Source: Prochlorococcus marinus XMU1419 (GTDB lineage: Bacteria > Cyanobacteriota > Cyanobacteriia > PCC-6307 > Cyanobiaceae). Taken from it: DNA of 64,000 nucleotides. A program made the translations under genes and the position numbers. This document shows, piece by piece, positions 1 to 7,979 of the stretch; positions within the stretch are counted from its first letter, which is position 1; each line of letters opens with the position of its first letter. The stretch is from positions 186,001 to 250,000 of the forward strand of contig NZ_JAAORO010000003.1 in the NCBI RefSeq assembly GCF_017695955.1. Reading direction: 5' to 3'. The notes under the pieces were generated by a model, which saw only the letters and a program-made list of their open reading frames with translations, was not told the origin of the DNA and did not search any database.

Positions 1-5
1 GAAAA

Positions 6-173
6 ATGAAAGAAAAAATTCATAGTAACTCTAGGTCCCTAAAATGGGAGCAAAATGGTGAGTTAGCACACAAAGACCTTAATGAATTAATTGAAAGATT
101 AAAAAATGTAGAAAATGAACATACATCTTCTGAGCTTTCTAGATTAGGTACAAAATCAAACATAAAAGATTAA
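6..173 (+). CDS. small hypothetical protein, possibly the 3' end of a longer gene
   Basis: An open frame of 55 codons from ATG to TAA lies at the left edge. The product is hydrophilic and charged, with a short helix-prone stretch (LNELIERLKNVENE), and has no membrane segment or recognisable motif. The one codon visible upstream of the ATG is also open, so this may be the tail of a gene that starts outside the window. I do not recognise the family. Codon choice (AAA, GAA, TTA) fits the neighbouring real genes. Confidence 0.4.
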   Translation: MKEKIHSNSRSLKWEQNGELAHKDLNELIERLKNVENEHTSSELSRLGTKSNIKD

Positions 174-240
174 ATTTGTTACTAAGGTCTTGTCTTTATA
201 AAAATTTGTACCAAATTAAAGTTACTGAATATATAAATAA

Positions 241-372
241 ATGCCGAAAAGATTTCCAGAATGGGTAAATACAGAAGTCGTGGTAAAAGCAATCAAAATG
301 AGAGAAGAAGGAATGCTTTCAAAACAGCTTAGTTTATGGATAGAAAACCTGCTAGAAATAGAAAAAAAGTGA
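241..372 (+). CDS. small conserved-looking hypothetical protein (43 aa)
   Basis: ATG to TGA frame encoding 43 residues. It starts MPKRFPEWVNTEVV and is basic and aromatic at the N-terminus, with a helix-prone C-terminal half ending in LLEIEKK. It fills the space between the left-edge gene and larB, and its stop is 5 bp from the convergent larB stop, which fits the packing of this genome. No membrane segment or known motif is visible. Function unknown; it could be a small DNA- or protein-binding peptide, but nothing in the sequence decides that. Confidence 0.45.
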   Translation: MPKRFPEWVNTEVVVKAIKMREEGMLSKQLSLWIENLLEIEKK

Positions 373-377
373 ATCAA

Positions 378-1034
378 TCAGGAAATACTTTTAATAATTC
401 TCAGAGCCGCCATTGCTGCTCCGTAACCATTATCTATATTCATAACTGCAATACCTGGAGAACAACTTGACAACATACTATTTAAAGCAGTTTCCCCATC
501 CTTACTAACCCCATAACCGACTGAGACAGGCACTGCAATTATAGGTTGTGGCAATAATCCTCCCAAAACTGTTGCCAAGGCCCCTTCCATTCCAGCACAA
601 ACTATCAATACATTATATTTATTAATTTCTTCTAACTGACTCATTAATCGATGAAGTCCTGCTACTCCAACATCTATAAAAGATTGACAATTCACTCCAT
701 ATATTTCAAGAGCTAATTGTGCTTCAAGAGTTACGGCTAAATCACTTGACCCTCCTGAAATTATGGCAACTTTTTTATTTGTATTTATTTTATTCAGATT
801 TTTCCCAATTATAAGGCAATTTGCTTCTTCATAGAATCTTGCATAATCATACAAATCCAAAAGATAATTAGCCTTTTCACTATTTATCCTAGTAATGAAA
901 ACAACCTCATTTTTACTTAATACACTTTCAGATAATCTTTTTAATTGGTCAATACTCTTGTCTTGCCCCCAAATAGCCTCAATGAGTCCAAGCCTCTCTC
1001 TTCTTTGAAAATCAAACTTGATATCAAAATTCAT
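378..1034 (-). CDS. larB: LarB/CpmA family protein (AIR-carboxylase-like)
   Basis: A 218-residue protein of the NCAIR mutase (PurE)-related family. Cyanobacterial members are called circadian phase modifier CpmA; the family is also called LarB for its role in carboxylating nicotinate adenine dinucleotide during nickel-pincer cofactor synthesis in lactate-racemase bacteria. The PurE-like fold is suggested by KVAIISGGSSDLAVTLEA (about residues 88-105) and the glycine-rich VCAGMEGALATVLGG (about 145-159) and PVSVGYGVSKDG segments. It is the last gene of a minus-strand operon, overlapping the upstream TIGR03792 gene by 4 bp. No larA, larC or larE lies in this window, so whether it makes a nickel cofactor or acts as CpmA is unresolved. 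Confidence 0.85.
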   Translation of the reverse strand: MNFDIKFDFQRRERLGLIEAIWGQDKSIDQLKRLSESVLSKNEVVFITRINSEKANYLLDLYDYARFYEEANCLIIGKNLNKINTNKKVAIISGGSSDLAVTLEAQLALEIYGVNCQSFIDVGVAGLHRLMSQLEEINKYNVLIVCAGMEGALATVLGGLLPQPIIAVPVSVGYGVSKDGETALNSMLSSCSPGIAVMNIDNGYGAAMAALRIIKSIS

Positions 1035-1477
1035 CTTTGCTTATCTAACTCTCCCTCATAAATTAATTTAAAAGGATTTTCTCCTACATTTAAAGCAGCT
1101 TTAACATTATCTTCAAATTTTTGTTGGACTACATTTACTTCTGACATTGGAATGCTTTTCCATAATTTTTTACTTTTCCAATTTACCAATATTAAAGCTT
1201 CTTCTTTTTCTTTATCCCAAAATAATTGTCTCCCCAAAAAACCATCTTGAGAAGATAACCATGGCTCCCATATTTCTTTTTCAGCATTCAACCATGCTTC
1301 TCTTACACCAGCAGGGACTTTAAGTCTTAATTCCTCAATGACCATTTCACCTTGATAACTATTCATAGTATGAGCTTTTAAATTGGGAACATCAGGTTGA
1401 AAAATTAAAACTACTAAGCATATTAAAACTAAACAAAATCTTTGAATTTTTTTTTTCAAATTTAAATTTAATGTCAT
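1031..1477 (-). CDS. TIGR03792 family protein with N-terminal membrane anchor or signal
   Basis: A 148-residue protein. A basic start (LKKKIQRF) and a hydrophobic run (about residues 13-27) point to a signal peptide or membrane anchor. The rest resembles the small ferredoxin-like TIGR03792 family of cyanobacteria: [13 protein letters not shown], then a stretch rich in Trp ([20 protein letters not shown]) and [14 protein letters not shown]. The fold is related to antibiotic biosynthesis monooxygenase-type domains, but no function is established. The start overlaps the end of the TrmD-IspF gene by 4 bp and the stop overlaps larB by 4 bp, so it is very probably co-translated with both. Family assignment is from memory of the pattern. 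Confidence 0.75.
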   Translation of the reverse strand: MTLNLNLKKKIQRFCLVLICLVVLIFQPDVPNLKAHTMNSYQGEMVIEELRLKVPAGVREAWLNAEKEIWEPWLSSQDGFLGRQLFWDKEKEEALILVNWKSKKLWKSIPMSEVNVVQQKFEDNVKAALNVGENPFKLIYEGELDKQR

Positions 1478-2694
1478 TTTTTCTCAAGTAGTACAACTGA
1501 ATGGCAACTTATACCCTCTTCTCTCCCTTCTGGACCTAATTTTTCATTGGTAGTTGCTTTAATACCAATTAAATTTTCATCAATATTTAAGATCTCAGAA
1601 ATATTTTTTTTCATTTGTTTTATATAAGGCAACATTTTTGGCCTTTCAGCAACAAGAACACTATCAATATTATTTATTTCCCAACCATCTTGTCTTATCA
1701 AGTCAATTACTTTTGATAACAAAAACAAACTATCAGCATTTTTCCATTTTTCATCTGATGGGGGGAAATACTTTCCAATGTCTCCCAACGAAAGTGAACC
1801 CAATAATGCATCCATTATCGAGTGAATTAAAACATCAGCATCACTATGACCATCCAAACCTAGATTTTCGGGATGATATAAGGTTACACCTCCAATAATT
1901 AAAGCTCTATCTTCTACAAGTTTATGAATATCGTATCCATTTCCTATTCTAAATTTCATCAATTGATTATATTCTTTTATTATTCTCTTACTTTGTGGGG
2001 ATTTTTTGTAGTTTTCATTTGAAATCAAGTCACTTCTTCTCTCCAATGTTCTTTCAATACTTTTTCGTCTTCTCCACGATTTAATCTCTTCATGATTACC
2101 GCTTACTAAAATATCTGGCACTTTCATATCTTTAAAGGTTAATGGCCTCGTATATTGAGGATATTCCAAAAAAGGAGAATTATGACTCTCATCCACTAAG
2201 GAGTCTGGATCACCAAGAGTTCCTGGCAATAATCTAGTCAAACCATTAATTATTGAGATAGCGGGTATTTCACCCCCAGAAAGTATGTAATCGCCTATTG
2301 ATATCTCTTCATCAGCTAAACATCTAATCCTCTCATCAAATCCTTCATATTGACCACAAATAATTATTATTTGATTCAAAGTGGACCATCTCGCAAGATC
2401 TTTTTGCTTTAAGACTTTACCCTGAGGGGTCATTAACAAAGTTTTACTTTTAGGTGATTTTCTAATTGATTCATATGCTTTATAAATAGGTTCAGGTTTT
2501 AGTACCATTCCTGCCCCTCCGCCATAAGGCTTATCATCTACTTGTCTGTAAGAACCTTCACCATATTCTCTTAAATCATGTAAATTTACATTGATCAAAT
2601 TCTTATCTAGAGCTCTTGTTATGACCCCTGAATTATTTATTACTTCAAAAGCTTTAGGGAACAATGTAATTACATCAAAATTAAAACTACTCAT
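1474..2694 (-). CDS. trmD-ispF: fused tRNA (guanine-N1)-methyltransferase TrmD and MECDP synthase IspF
   Basis: One open frame of 406 codons carries two complete enzymes. Residues 1-245 are TrmD, which methylates G37 of tRNAs with S-adenosylmethionine: [23 protein letters not shown], the knot loop [27 protein letters not shown] and LEYPQYTRP are all present. Residues 246-406 are IspF (2-C-methyl-D-erythritol 2,4-cyclodiphosphate synthase, MEP isoprenoid pathway): RIGNGYDIH with metal ligands, [22 protein letters not shown] and [11 protein letters not shown]. The IspF part starts at an in-frame ATG (1959-1957), so IspF could also be made alone. The TAG stop of era abuts this gene's ATG directly. 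In most bacteria the two genes are separate; the +1 frame has back-to-back TGA codons at the junction. Confidence 0.9.
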   Translation of the reverse strand: MSSFNFDVITLFPKAFEVINNSGVITRALDKNLINVNLHDLREYGEGSYRQVDDKPYGGGAGMVLKPEPIYKAYESIRKSPKSKTLLMTPQGKVLKQKDLARWSTLNQIIIICGQYEGFDERIRCLADEEISIGDYILSGGEIPAISIINGLTRLLPGTLGDPDSLVDESHNSPFLEYPQYTRPLTFKDMKVPDILVSGNHEEIKSWRRRKSIERTLERRSDLISNENYKKSPQSKRIIKEYNQLMKFRIGNGYDIHKLVEDRALIIGGVTLYHPENLGLDGHSDADVLIHSIMDALLGSLSLGDIGKYFPPSDEKWKNADSLFLLSKVIDLIRQDGWEINNIDSVLVAERPKMLPYIKQMKKNISEILNIDENLIGIKATTNEKLGPEGREEGISCHSVVLLEKK

Positions 2695-3606
2695 CTAGAG
2701 ATCTTCCTCATAACCAAACTCAATTAACCTCGATTCTTTTTTTCTCCAATTTGGAACAACTTTCACAAACAACTCTAGATGAACTGGACCACCAATCAAT
2801 TTTGACATATTTGATCTTGCTGACTGACCAATAATTTTCAACATTGAACCTTTCTTTCCAATAAGAATACCTTTTTGAGTTGATCTTTCAACAATAATAG
2901 TAGCCAAGATAGCGGTAAAACTTTTGCTATTTTTTCTTTTCATTTCCTCTATCTTTTCTATCTTTACTGCAACACTATGCGGTACTTCTTCTCTTGTATT
3001 TATTAATACCTGCTCTCTTACTAAATCAGATAATAAATTATCTAATGGCTGGTCGCATATCATCTCTTCGCTGTAAAGTTTTGGTCCTTCTGGAAGAAAA
3101 TTAATTGCCATCTCGACTAATTCAGAACAACCTTCTCCTTGAGAAGCACTTACAATTTGAAAGTTTCTTGTAATTCCAAAAAATCTTCTATATTGATCTA
3201 ATCGTAAATTCTTAAATGCTTTATCAACCAAATCCCACTTATTCAATGCAACAATAAATTCAGTTTTATTTGCGATTAGAAAGTTCAAAATATATTCATC
3301 TCCCCTACCAGGTTCTTCACTTGAATCAATTACAAAAATTACCATATCAACTCCATTAATTGCAGATTTTGCGTTTTTTACTAATATCTCTCCAAGTCGA
3401 TGATGAGGTTTATGAACACCTGGCGTATCAACAAAAATTATTTGCCCATTGTCTTTAGTAAGTATTCCTTTTAATTTATTTCTAGTAGTTTGCGCTATTG
3501 GAGAAGTAATTGTTATTTTTTCTCCAATCAATTTATTTATTAAAGTAGATTTACCGACGTTTGGCCTTCCTAGTAAAGTTACAAACCCAGATCTATAATT
3601 AGCCAA
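2695..3606 (-). CDS. era: GTPase Era
   Basis: A 303-residue Ras-like GTPase plus KH domain that binds 16S rRNA and aids 30S ribosome assembly. G1 is GRPNVGKS (residues 13-20), G2 the AQTTRNK region, G3 DTPG and G4 NKWD; the C-terminal KH motif is GKKGSMLKIIG followed by VHLELFVKVVPNWR. Length matches the family. The start is TTG: an in-frame TAA sits three codons upstream and there is no ATG between. First gene of the era/trmD-ispF/TIGR03792/larB operon. Only 38 bp separates its start from the divergent gene at 3645, so the two promoters must be interleaved. Confidence 0.97.
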   Translation of the reverse strand: MANYRSGFVTLLGRPNVGKSTLINKLIGEKITITSPIAQTTRNKLKGILTKDNGQIIFVDTPGVHKPHHRLGEILVKNAKSAINGVDMVIFVIDSSEEPGRGDEYILNFLIANKTEFIVALNKWDLVDKAFKNLRLDQYRRFFGITRNFQIVSASQGEGCSELVEMAINFLPEGPKLYSEEMICDQPLDNLLSDLVREQVLINTREEVPHSVAVKIEKIEEMKRKNSKSFTAILATIIVERSTQKGILIGKKGSMLKIIGQSARSNMSKLIGGPVHLELFVKVVPNWRKKESRLIEFGYEEDL

Positions 3607-3644
3607 AGACTTTTAATGCATCAATAATAAAATTCTGATCAAAA

Positions 3645-4172
3645 ATGAAAAAAAAAACCATAAATTTAAAAAAAGCTTCTTTCACGCAAGCAATAAACAT
3701 ATCCGCACAATGGTGCAAAGAGTGGGGTGAAGATTTACTTAGCGAGGAGGTTTTAGCAGATAGAATCGCAGAGCTAACTAAAACAAGAAATGGACTCAGA
3801 GGATTTTTTGCATACGCTTTATCAGATAAAGATTGTTTTTTGTTAGATAAACTTCCTTTTTCACTAATCTACAAATTGAACGAAGGTGGTGATGCTGTAA
3901 CAGACATAGTAGTAAAAAATTTGATAATGAGTTCTGCTCAAATTATTATTCATCGAAGAGATAATAATCATGAATATGAGATAACATCGGAAAACATTTC
4001 AGATAGATGTAAGGCTATTTTAAGACTGTTAGAAACTAAGTCAGTTACAAAGTCTATCAATCAAGTCCTTAGAGACTTAGATGATATGGGCAATAGTTTT
4101 GATAATTCAGTAAAGTATGATTCCGAGCAAAAGGAATTTATAAAAAAACAAATTCTTGATATCGCCCAATAA
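3645..4172 (+). CDS. conserved cyanobacterial hypothetical protein
   Basis: A 175-residue soluble, mixed-charge protein. A lysine-rich start (MKKKTINLKK) is followed by CKEWGEDLLSEEVLADRIAELTKTRNGLRGFFAYALSD and, towards the end, a helical region with KSINQVLRDLDDMGNS. It has no signal peptide or membrane segment. It is divergent from era and ends 2 bp before a rho-independent terminator. I do not recognise a named domain; the gene-like length, codon use and tidy placement support a real, probably lineage-conserved gene. Confidence 0.75.
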   Translation: MKKKTINLKKASFTQAINISAQWCKEWGEDLLSEEVLADRIAELTKTRNGLRGFFAYALSDKDCFLLDKLPFSLIYKLNEGGDAVTDIVVKNLIMSSAQIIIHRRDNNHEYEITSENISDRCKAILRLLETKSVTKSINQVLRDLDDMGNSFDNSVKYDSEQKEFIKKQILDIAQ

Positions 4173-4173
4173 A

Positions 4174-4199
4174 AAAGCGTAGAAACAAATCTACGCTTT
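4174..4199. terminator. bidirectional rho-independent terminator
   Basis: A perfect 9-bp stem, AAAGCGTAG and CTACGCTTT, with an 8-nt loop lies between two convergent genes (stops at 4172 and 4225). The A run 5' of the stem gives a U-tract for minus-strand transcripts; the plus-strand side has TTTGGGTTTAG, a weaker tract. Confidence 0.8.
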
Positions 4200-4224
4200 G
4201 GGTTTAGTTATTTACGTAATGTGT

Positions 4225-4962
4225 TTAGTCTCTTCTTCCACCGCCTTGAAGTGCAATCATTAATCTCAATATAAAAACAAAAAGATTTATATAAGTTAAA
4301 TACATACCTAAAGCCCCGGCAAGGTATTGATCATCATTATATCTTCTTGGCATTGTATAGAAATCAACAAATGACATTGCAACAAATAAGACCGTTCCAA
4401 ATCCCGCAATTATCAATTCTAATCCAGAACCTCCAAAGACACCTGGAGCGAAAAATCCACCGATTAATTGGACAAACATTGCTATTAGCAGACCTATCAA
4501 CCCAAGACCAACCACCCCACTTAGTGCTTGGCCAACGCTATCACTCATTCTTTGGCCAGTATAAGAGGCAATAACGAAAGTTATACCTGTAGCTAAGGCC
4601 GCTGTTCCAACAGAACCAATACCAATAGTTCCTATTGCTAAAGCAACTATTCCACTTAAGGTGAATCCAGTTAGCAAGCTAAAGCCTGTTAATAAAGGCA
4701 AAGCTTTCGCATTATTTGCATTGTTTGCAGCACTTGTGGCTATAAAAAACAAAATCAATTCTGCAATTAATGCAATTATTGAAAGAGGCTGGAAAAGCCC
4801 AGGATTTGTTGCTATGAGTGACACACCTGCTAAAACGCCTAAAGAAGTTAGAACCATACCTCCGCCTACGTAAGGTAAAGCTTTTTGAACAACATTAGGT
4901 CCAACAATTGAACTAGTTTGTGCTTCACGAATAGCTTGATTGAAATTACTACTTGCTGGCAT
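4225..4962 (-). CDS. Bax inhibitor-1 (YccA/YbhL-like) family membrane protein
   Basis: A 245-residue protein made almost entirely of hydrophobic helices; I count about seven, starting after residue 30 (VGGGMVLTSLGVLAGVSLIA) and ending near FVFILRLMIAL. The arrangement and the polar helix with DFYTMPRRYNDDQYLAGALGMYLTYINLF match the Bax inhibitor-1 family, whose bacterial members (BsYetJ, E. coli YccA) are calcium-leak channels or FtsH modulators. It sits alone between the terminator at 4174 and phoH. Role in cyanobacteria is not established. Confidence 0.85.
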   Translation of the reverse strand: MPASSNFNQAIREAQTSSIVGPNVVQKALPYVGGGMVLTSLGVLAGVSLIATNPGLFQPLSIIALIAELILFFIATSAANNANNAKALPLLTGFSLLTGFTLSGIVALAIGTIGIGSVGTAALATGITFVIASYTGQRMSDSVGQALSGVVGLGLIGLLIAMFVQLIGGFFAPGVFGGSGLELIIAGFGTVLFVAMSFVDFYTMPRRYNDDQYLAGALGMYLTYINLFVFILRLMIALQGGGRRD

Positions 4963-5037
4963 TTTCTATTTTTTATATATAGCTTTATTCTACTCGATTT
5001 TTAAAATTTCAGGGTACGGATCTCCAGAGTTATATAG

Positions 5038-5994
5038 TTATTGATAAGCCTCAATAATTTTCTGGACTAAAGGATGACGAACTACATCTTCAACAGTTAA
5101 ATAACAAAATTTTATGCCTTCAGTTTCAGAGAAAATTCTAGATGCTTCGATGAGGCCACTTTCCTGATCTTTTTTTAAATCAATTTGTGTAATATCTCCG
5201 TTTACAACCATTTTAGATCTATCACCCAATCTGGTTAAAAACATTCTCATTTGAGAGCAAGTAGTATTTTGTGCTTCATCTAGGATAACCATGGCGTTAT
5301 CCAAAGTTCTGCCTCTCATAAATGCTAAAGGTGCAACTTCTATAATTCCCTTATCGATTAACGAATTTGTTCTATCTAACCCAAAAATACTATGTAAAGA
5401 ATCAAATAGGGGTCTTAAATATGGATCTACTTTTTGTTGCAAATCACCAGGCAGAAATCCTAAACTTTCACCAGCTTCCACAGCTGGTCTGGTTAAAACA
5501 ATTTTTTCAATTTTTTTCTCGTTCAATAATCTTGCCGCGCAAACAGTTGCTAAAAATGTTTTACCAGTTCCAGCTGGCCCAATCGCAAATGTAAGATCAA
5601 AGTTTTCAATTGATTCAACATATTCTTTTTGCCTTATAGTTCTTGGTCTTAAATATCTGCCTTCTTTGGAACGGGCAAGAACTTTTTTTCCAAGCTCAGC
5701 ATGTGAAGATGACTCTCCAATATTTAGAGAACTTAAAGCCGCTTTAAGATCTACCTCTGGGACTTCTAACCCTTGTTCCCAAATTGGTCTTGTTAGTTCT
5801 ACTAATGCTGATGCTCTCTCAATTTTAGATATAACACCGTTCATCTCAAGTTGTAAGCCTCTTATTGTTAAAGAAACTCCTGTTAAGGACTCAAACTTTT
5901 TTAAGAAAGAATTACCTGGGCCTGATAGTGCTGTAGCGGCATCAGAGCTTGGCAAGTCTATCGTGAAGTGACCAGTTTTGGAAACTTCCTTCAT
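5038..5994 (-). CDS. phoH: PhoH-like ATPase
   Basis: A 318-residue PhoH family P-loop ATPase/putative RNA helicase-like protein. Walker A is GPAGTGKT (residues 139-146), Walker B VILDEAQN (about 236-243), followed by the MRMFLTRLGDRSKMVVNGD sensor region. The N-terminal 100 residues are a KH-like domain with LTIRGLQLEMNGV. In cyanobacteria it commonly follows ffh and rpsP, as here, which links it to translation or RNA processing rather than to phosphate starvation. It is 30 bp downstream of rpsP on the same strand. Confidence 0.93.
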   Translation of the reverse strand: MKEVSKTGHFTIDLPSSDAATALSGPGNSFLKKFESLTGVSLTIRGLQLEMNGVISKIERASALVELTRPIWEQGLEVPEVDLKAALSSLNIGESSSHAELGKKVLARSKEGRYLRPRTIRQKEYVESIENFDLTFAIGPAGTGKTFLATVCAARLLNEKKIEKIVLTRPAVEAGESLGFLPGDLQQKVDPYLRPLFDSLHSIFGLDRTNSLIDKGIIEVAPLAFMRGRTLDNAMVILDEAQNTTCSQMRMFLTRLGDRSKMVVNGDITQIDLKKDQESGLIEASRIFSETEGIKFCYLTVEDVVRHPLVQKIIEAYQ

Positions 5995-6024
5995 CTAGTT
6001 GTTGAATAAAAGTTTATCAAATCA

Positions 6025-6390
6025 CTAGCTTTCAGCTTCATTACTCTCGCTTTCAGCTTTACTACTTTCAATTTCTTCGTCTTTAGTTTTAGCCTTAGCT
6101 AATTTTTCCTTCTCTAACTTTGCTTTGCCAATTGCGATAGAAGGCCTTTCTTTTTTTTCTAATAAGCCTCCCTTTTCTAATAAAGATCTCACTACATCCG
6201 TTGGCTGAGCACCCTGAGTAAGTCTTGTTCTTAAAGCTTCTGTATCAAGCCTGGTTTCCTTAGTTCTTGGGTTATAAAAACCTAATTCTTGTAAAGGTCT
6301 ACCATCTCTCCTGGAAGTACTATTGCATGCAACAATTCTGAAACTTGCTTCTTTTTTCTTTCCAAAGCGCTTAAGGCGCAGTTTAATCAT
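6025..6390 (-). CDS. rpsP: 30S ribosomal protein S16 with acidic/lysine-rich tail
   Basis: [20 protein letters not shown] is the typical S16 start, followed by [15 protein letters not shown] and the [11 protein letters not shown] helix. At 121 residues it is longer than the usual 80-90: the last 35 or so are a low-complexity Lys/Glu/Ser/Ala tail ([19 protein letters not shown]). Such tails occur in cyanobacterial S16 but their role is unknown. Transcribed between ffh and phoH. Confidence 0.97.
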   Translation of the reverse strand: MIKLRLKRFGKKKEASFRIVACNSTSRRDGRPLQELGFYNPRTKETRLDTEALRTRLTQGAQPTDVVRSLLEKGGLLEKKERPSIAIGKAKLEKEKLAKAKTKDEEIESSKAESESNEAES

Positions 6391-6444
6391 CTTAAATTAA
6401 TGCGTTTTTAATAATAATATCATTGAAAGGTAAAAATTTAGAAA

Positions 6445-7932
6445 CTATAAATCAGCAAACCCTTTTTTCTTCTTATTATTTTTTTGTTTTTTTATCGGTT
6501 TATTACCGCCCATTCCTGGCATTCCGCCCATTCCTGGCATTCCACCCATTCCTGGCATTCCGCCCATTCCTGGCATTCCGCCCATTCCTGGCATTCCGCC
6601 CATTCCTGGCATTCCACCCATTCCTGGCATTCCGCCGTTCGACATTTGTTTCATAAAGCCTCTCATTCTTTGAAAATCAGCTAATACTTTATCTACATCT
6701 TTAGCTTCATAACCGCTACCCTGAGCGATTCTTTGTCTTCTTGAAGGTTGTGCAGCAAGAACCTCAGGTTTTTGTTTTTCCTCAAGAGTCATTGAAGAGA
6801 TCATAGATTCTATTTTCTTAAGTTGATCCTCTCCATCTTTTATCATCCCATCATCGATTTTATTCATTCCAGGAATCAATTTAATCAATCCACCAAGTGA
6901 TCCCATCCTTTTAATTAATCTCATTTGCTTAACAAAATCATTAAAATCAAAAGTTGCTTCTTGAAGTTTCTTTTGCATCGCTTCTGCATCAGCAAGTTCA
7001 ACTTCTTTTTGGGCTTTTTCAACAAGTGTTAATACATCGCCCATTCCTAAAATTCTGCTAGCCATTCTTTCTGGATGAAATGGTTGCAGTGCCTCTATTT
7101 TTTCACCTACACCAATAAATTTAATTGGTTTACCACTTATTTTTCTTATTGATAAAGCAGCACCTCCTCTTGAATCTCCATCCAACTTAGTTAATATCGC
7201 CCCTGAAATGCCTACTTTTTCATGAAATGACTTTGTTAAGTCTGCAGCTTCTTGCCCAATCATAGAATCAACAACAAGCAAAACTTCATCAGGATTAGAA
7301 ACTTCTTTTATTCGAACCATTTCATTCATCATGGAATCATCAATTTGCAATCTTCCAGCGGTATCAATAATTATTGAATTAAAATCATTTTCACTAGCAA
7401 AATTCAATGCTTCCTTTGCTATCTCTTCTGGTTTTCTATTTTTTTCTTTAGCTGAAAAAACTTCCAAGTCATATTGACTTCCCAATGTTTTGAGCTGCTC
7501 TACAGCTGCTGGTCGATAAATATCTGCAGCAACCAAAAGAACTTTTTTATCTTTTTCCTTTAAATAAAGTCCTAATTTTCCTGTTGCAGTTGTTTTACCC
7601 GCTCCCTGAAGTCCAGCCATCAAAATGACAGTAGGACTATTCTCATTTTCATTTAATGGAGAATTTTCATTCCCCATAATATTAATCAATTCTTTATTTA
7701 CAACTTCTATAAATTTTTGACCTGGGTTTACACCCCTAACTACTTCTTCTCCGATAGCTTTATCTTTAACATCTGAAACAAACTCTTTTACTACGGATAA
7801 ACTGACATCAGCATCTAATAGTGCTTTTTTTACCTCTTTAAGGGCGTCGTTTATATTATTTTCGCTAATTTTTGCTTCGCCCCTTAAACCCTTTACTGCG
7901 TCTTCAAAGCGAGATGAGAGTTCATCAAACAT
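6445..7932 (-). CDS. ffh: signal recognition particle GTPase Ffh (SRP54)
   Basis: A 495-residue SRP54 that binds signal sequences of nascent membrane proteins and, with SRP RNA and FtsY, delivers ribosomes to the translocon. N domain residues 1-95; G domain with GLQGAGKTT (107-115), DTAGRLQID and TKLDGDSRGG; then the methionine-rich M domain with the RNA-binding SRRQRIAQGSG. The tail carries seven tandem MPGMGG hexapeptides before a Lys-rich end (KPIKKQKNNKKKKGFADL). Its RNA partner is also in this window (34493-34586). Upstream of rpsP and phoH on the same strand. Confidence 0.97.
   Translation of the reverse strand: MFDELSSRFEDAVKGLRGEAKISENNINDALKEVKKALLDADVSLSVVKEFVSDVKDKAIGEEVVRGVNPGQKFIEVVNKELINIMGNENSPLNENENSPTVILMAGLQGAGKTTATGKLGLYLKEKDKKVLLVAADIYRPAAVEQLKTLGSQYDLEVFSAKEKNRKPEEIAKEALNFASENDFNSIIIDTAGRLQIDDSMMNEMVRIKEVSNPDEVLLVVDSMIGQEAADLTKSFHEKVGISGAILTKLDGDSRGGAALSIRKISGKPIKFIGVGEKIEALQPFHPERMASRILGMGDVLTLVEKAQKEVELADAEAMQKKLQEATFDFNDFVKQMRLIKRMGSLGGLIKLIPGMNKIDDGMIKDGEDQLKKIESMISSMTLEEKQKPEVLAAQPSRRQRIAQGSGYEAKDVDKVLADFQRMRGFMKQMSNGGMPGMGGMPGMGGMPGMGGMPGMGGMPGMGGMPGMGGMPGMGGNKPIKKQKNNKKKKGFADL
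6511..6636 (-). repeat. 18-bp minisatellite, seven tandem units, in the 3' end of ffh
   Basis: Seven consecutive 18-bp units (CATTCCTGGCATTCCGCC on the plus strand, some with A for G in CCACCC) run without spacers and keep the ffh frame, encoding MPGMGG seven times. Copies are nearly identical at the DNA level, more so than needed to keep the protein, which suggests recent slippage or unequal exchange and likely copy-number variation among strains. Confidence 0.95.
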
Positions 7933-7979
7933 TATTTAAAAGTAATTTTAATTATTATAGATGATCTCGAAGTTTATAC

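Noticed and set aside
5291-5971. 226-aa frame antisense to phoH
   Set aside because: It is a mirror of a strongly conserved gene; the product has no coherent domain and codon use is that of a complement strand.
6423-6684. Plus-strand repeat proteins (HSWHSA and FRPFLA units) and a CRISPR-like look at the tandem repeats
   Set aside because: They are alternate readings of the ffh minisatellite. Units are contiguous with no spacers, so it is not a CRISPR array.
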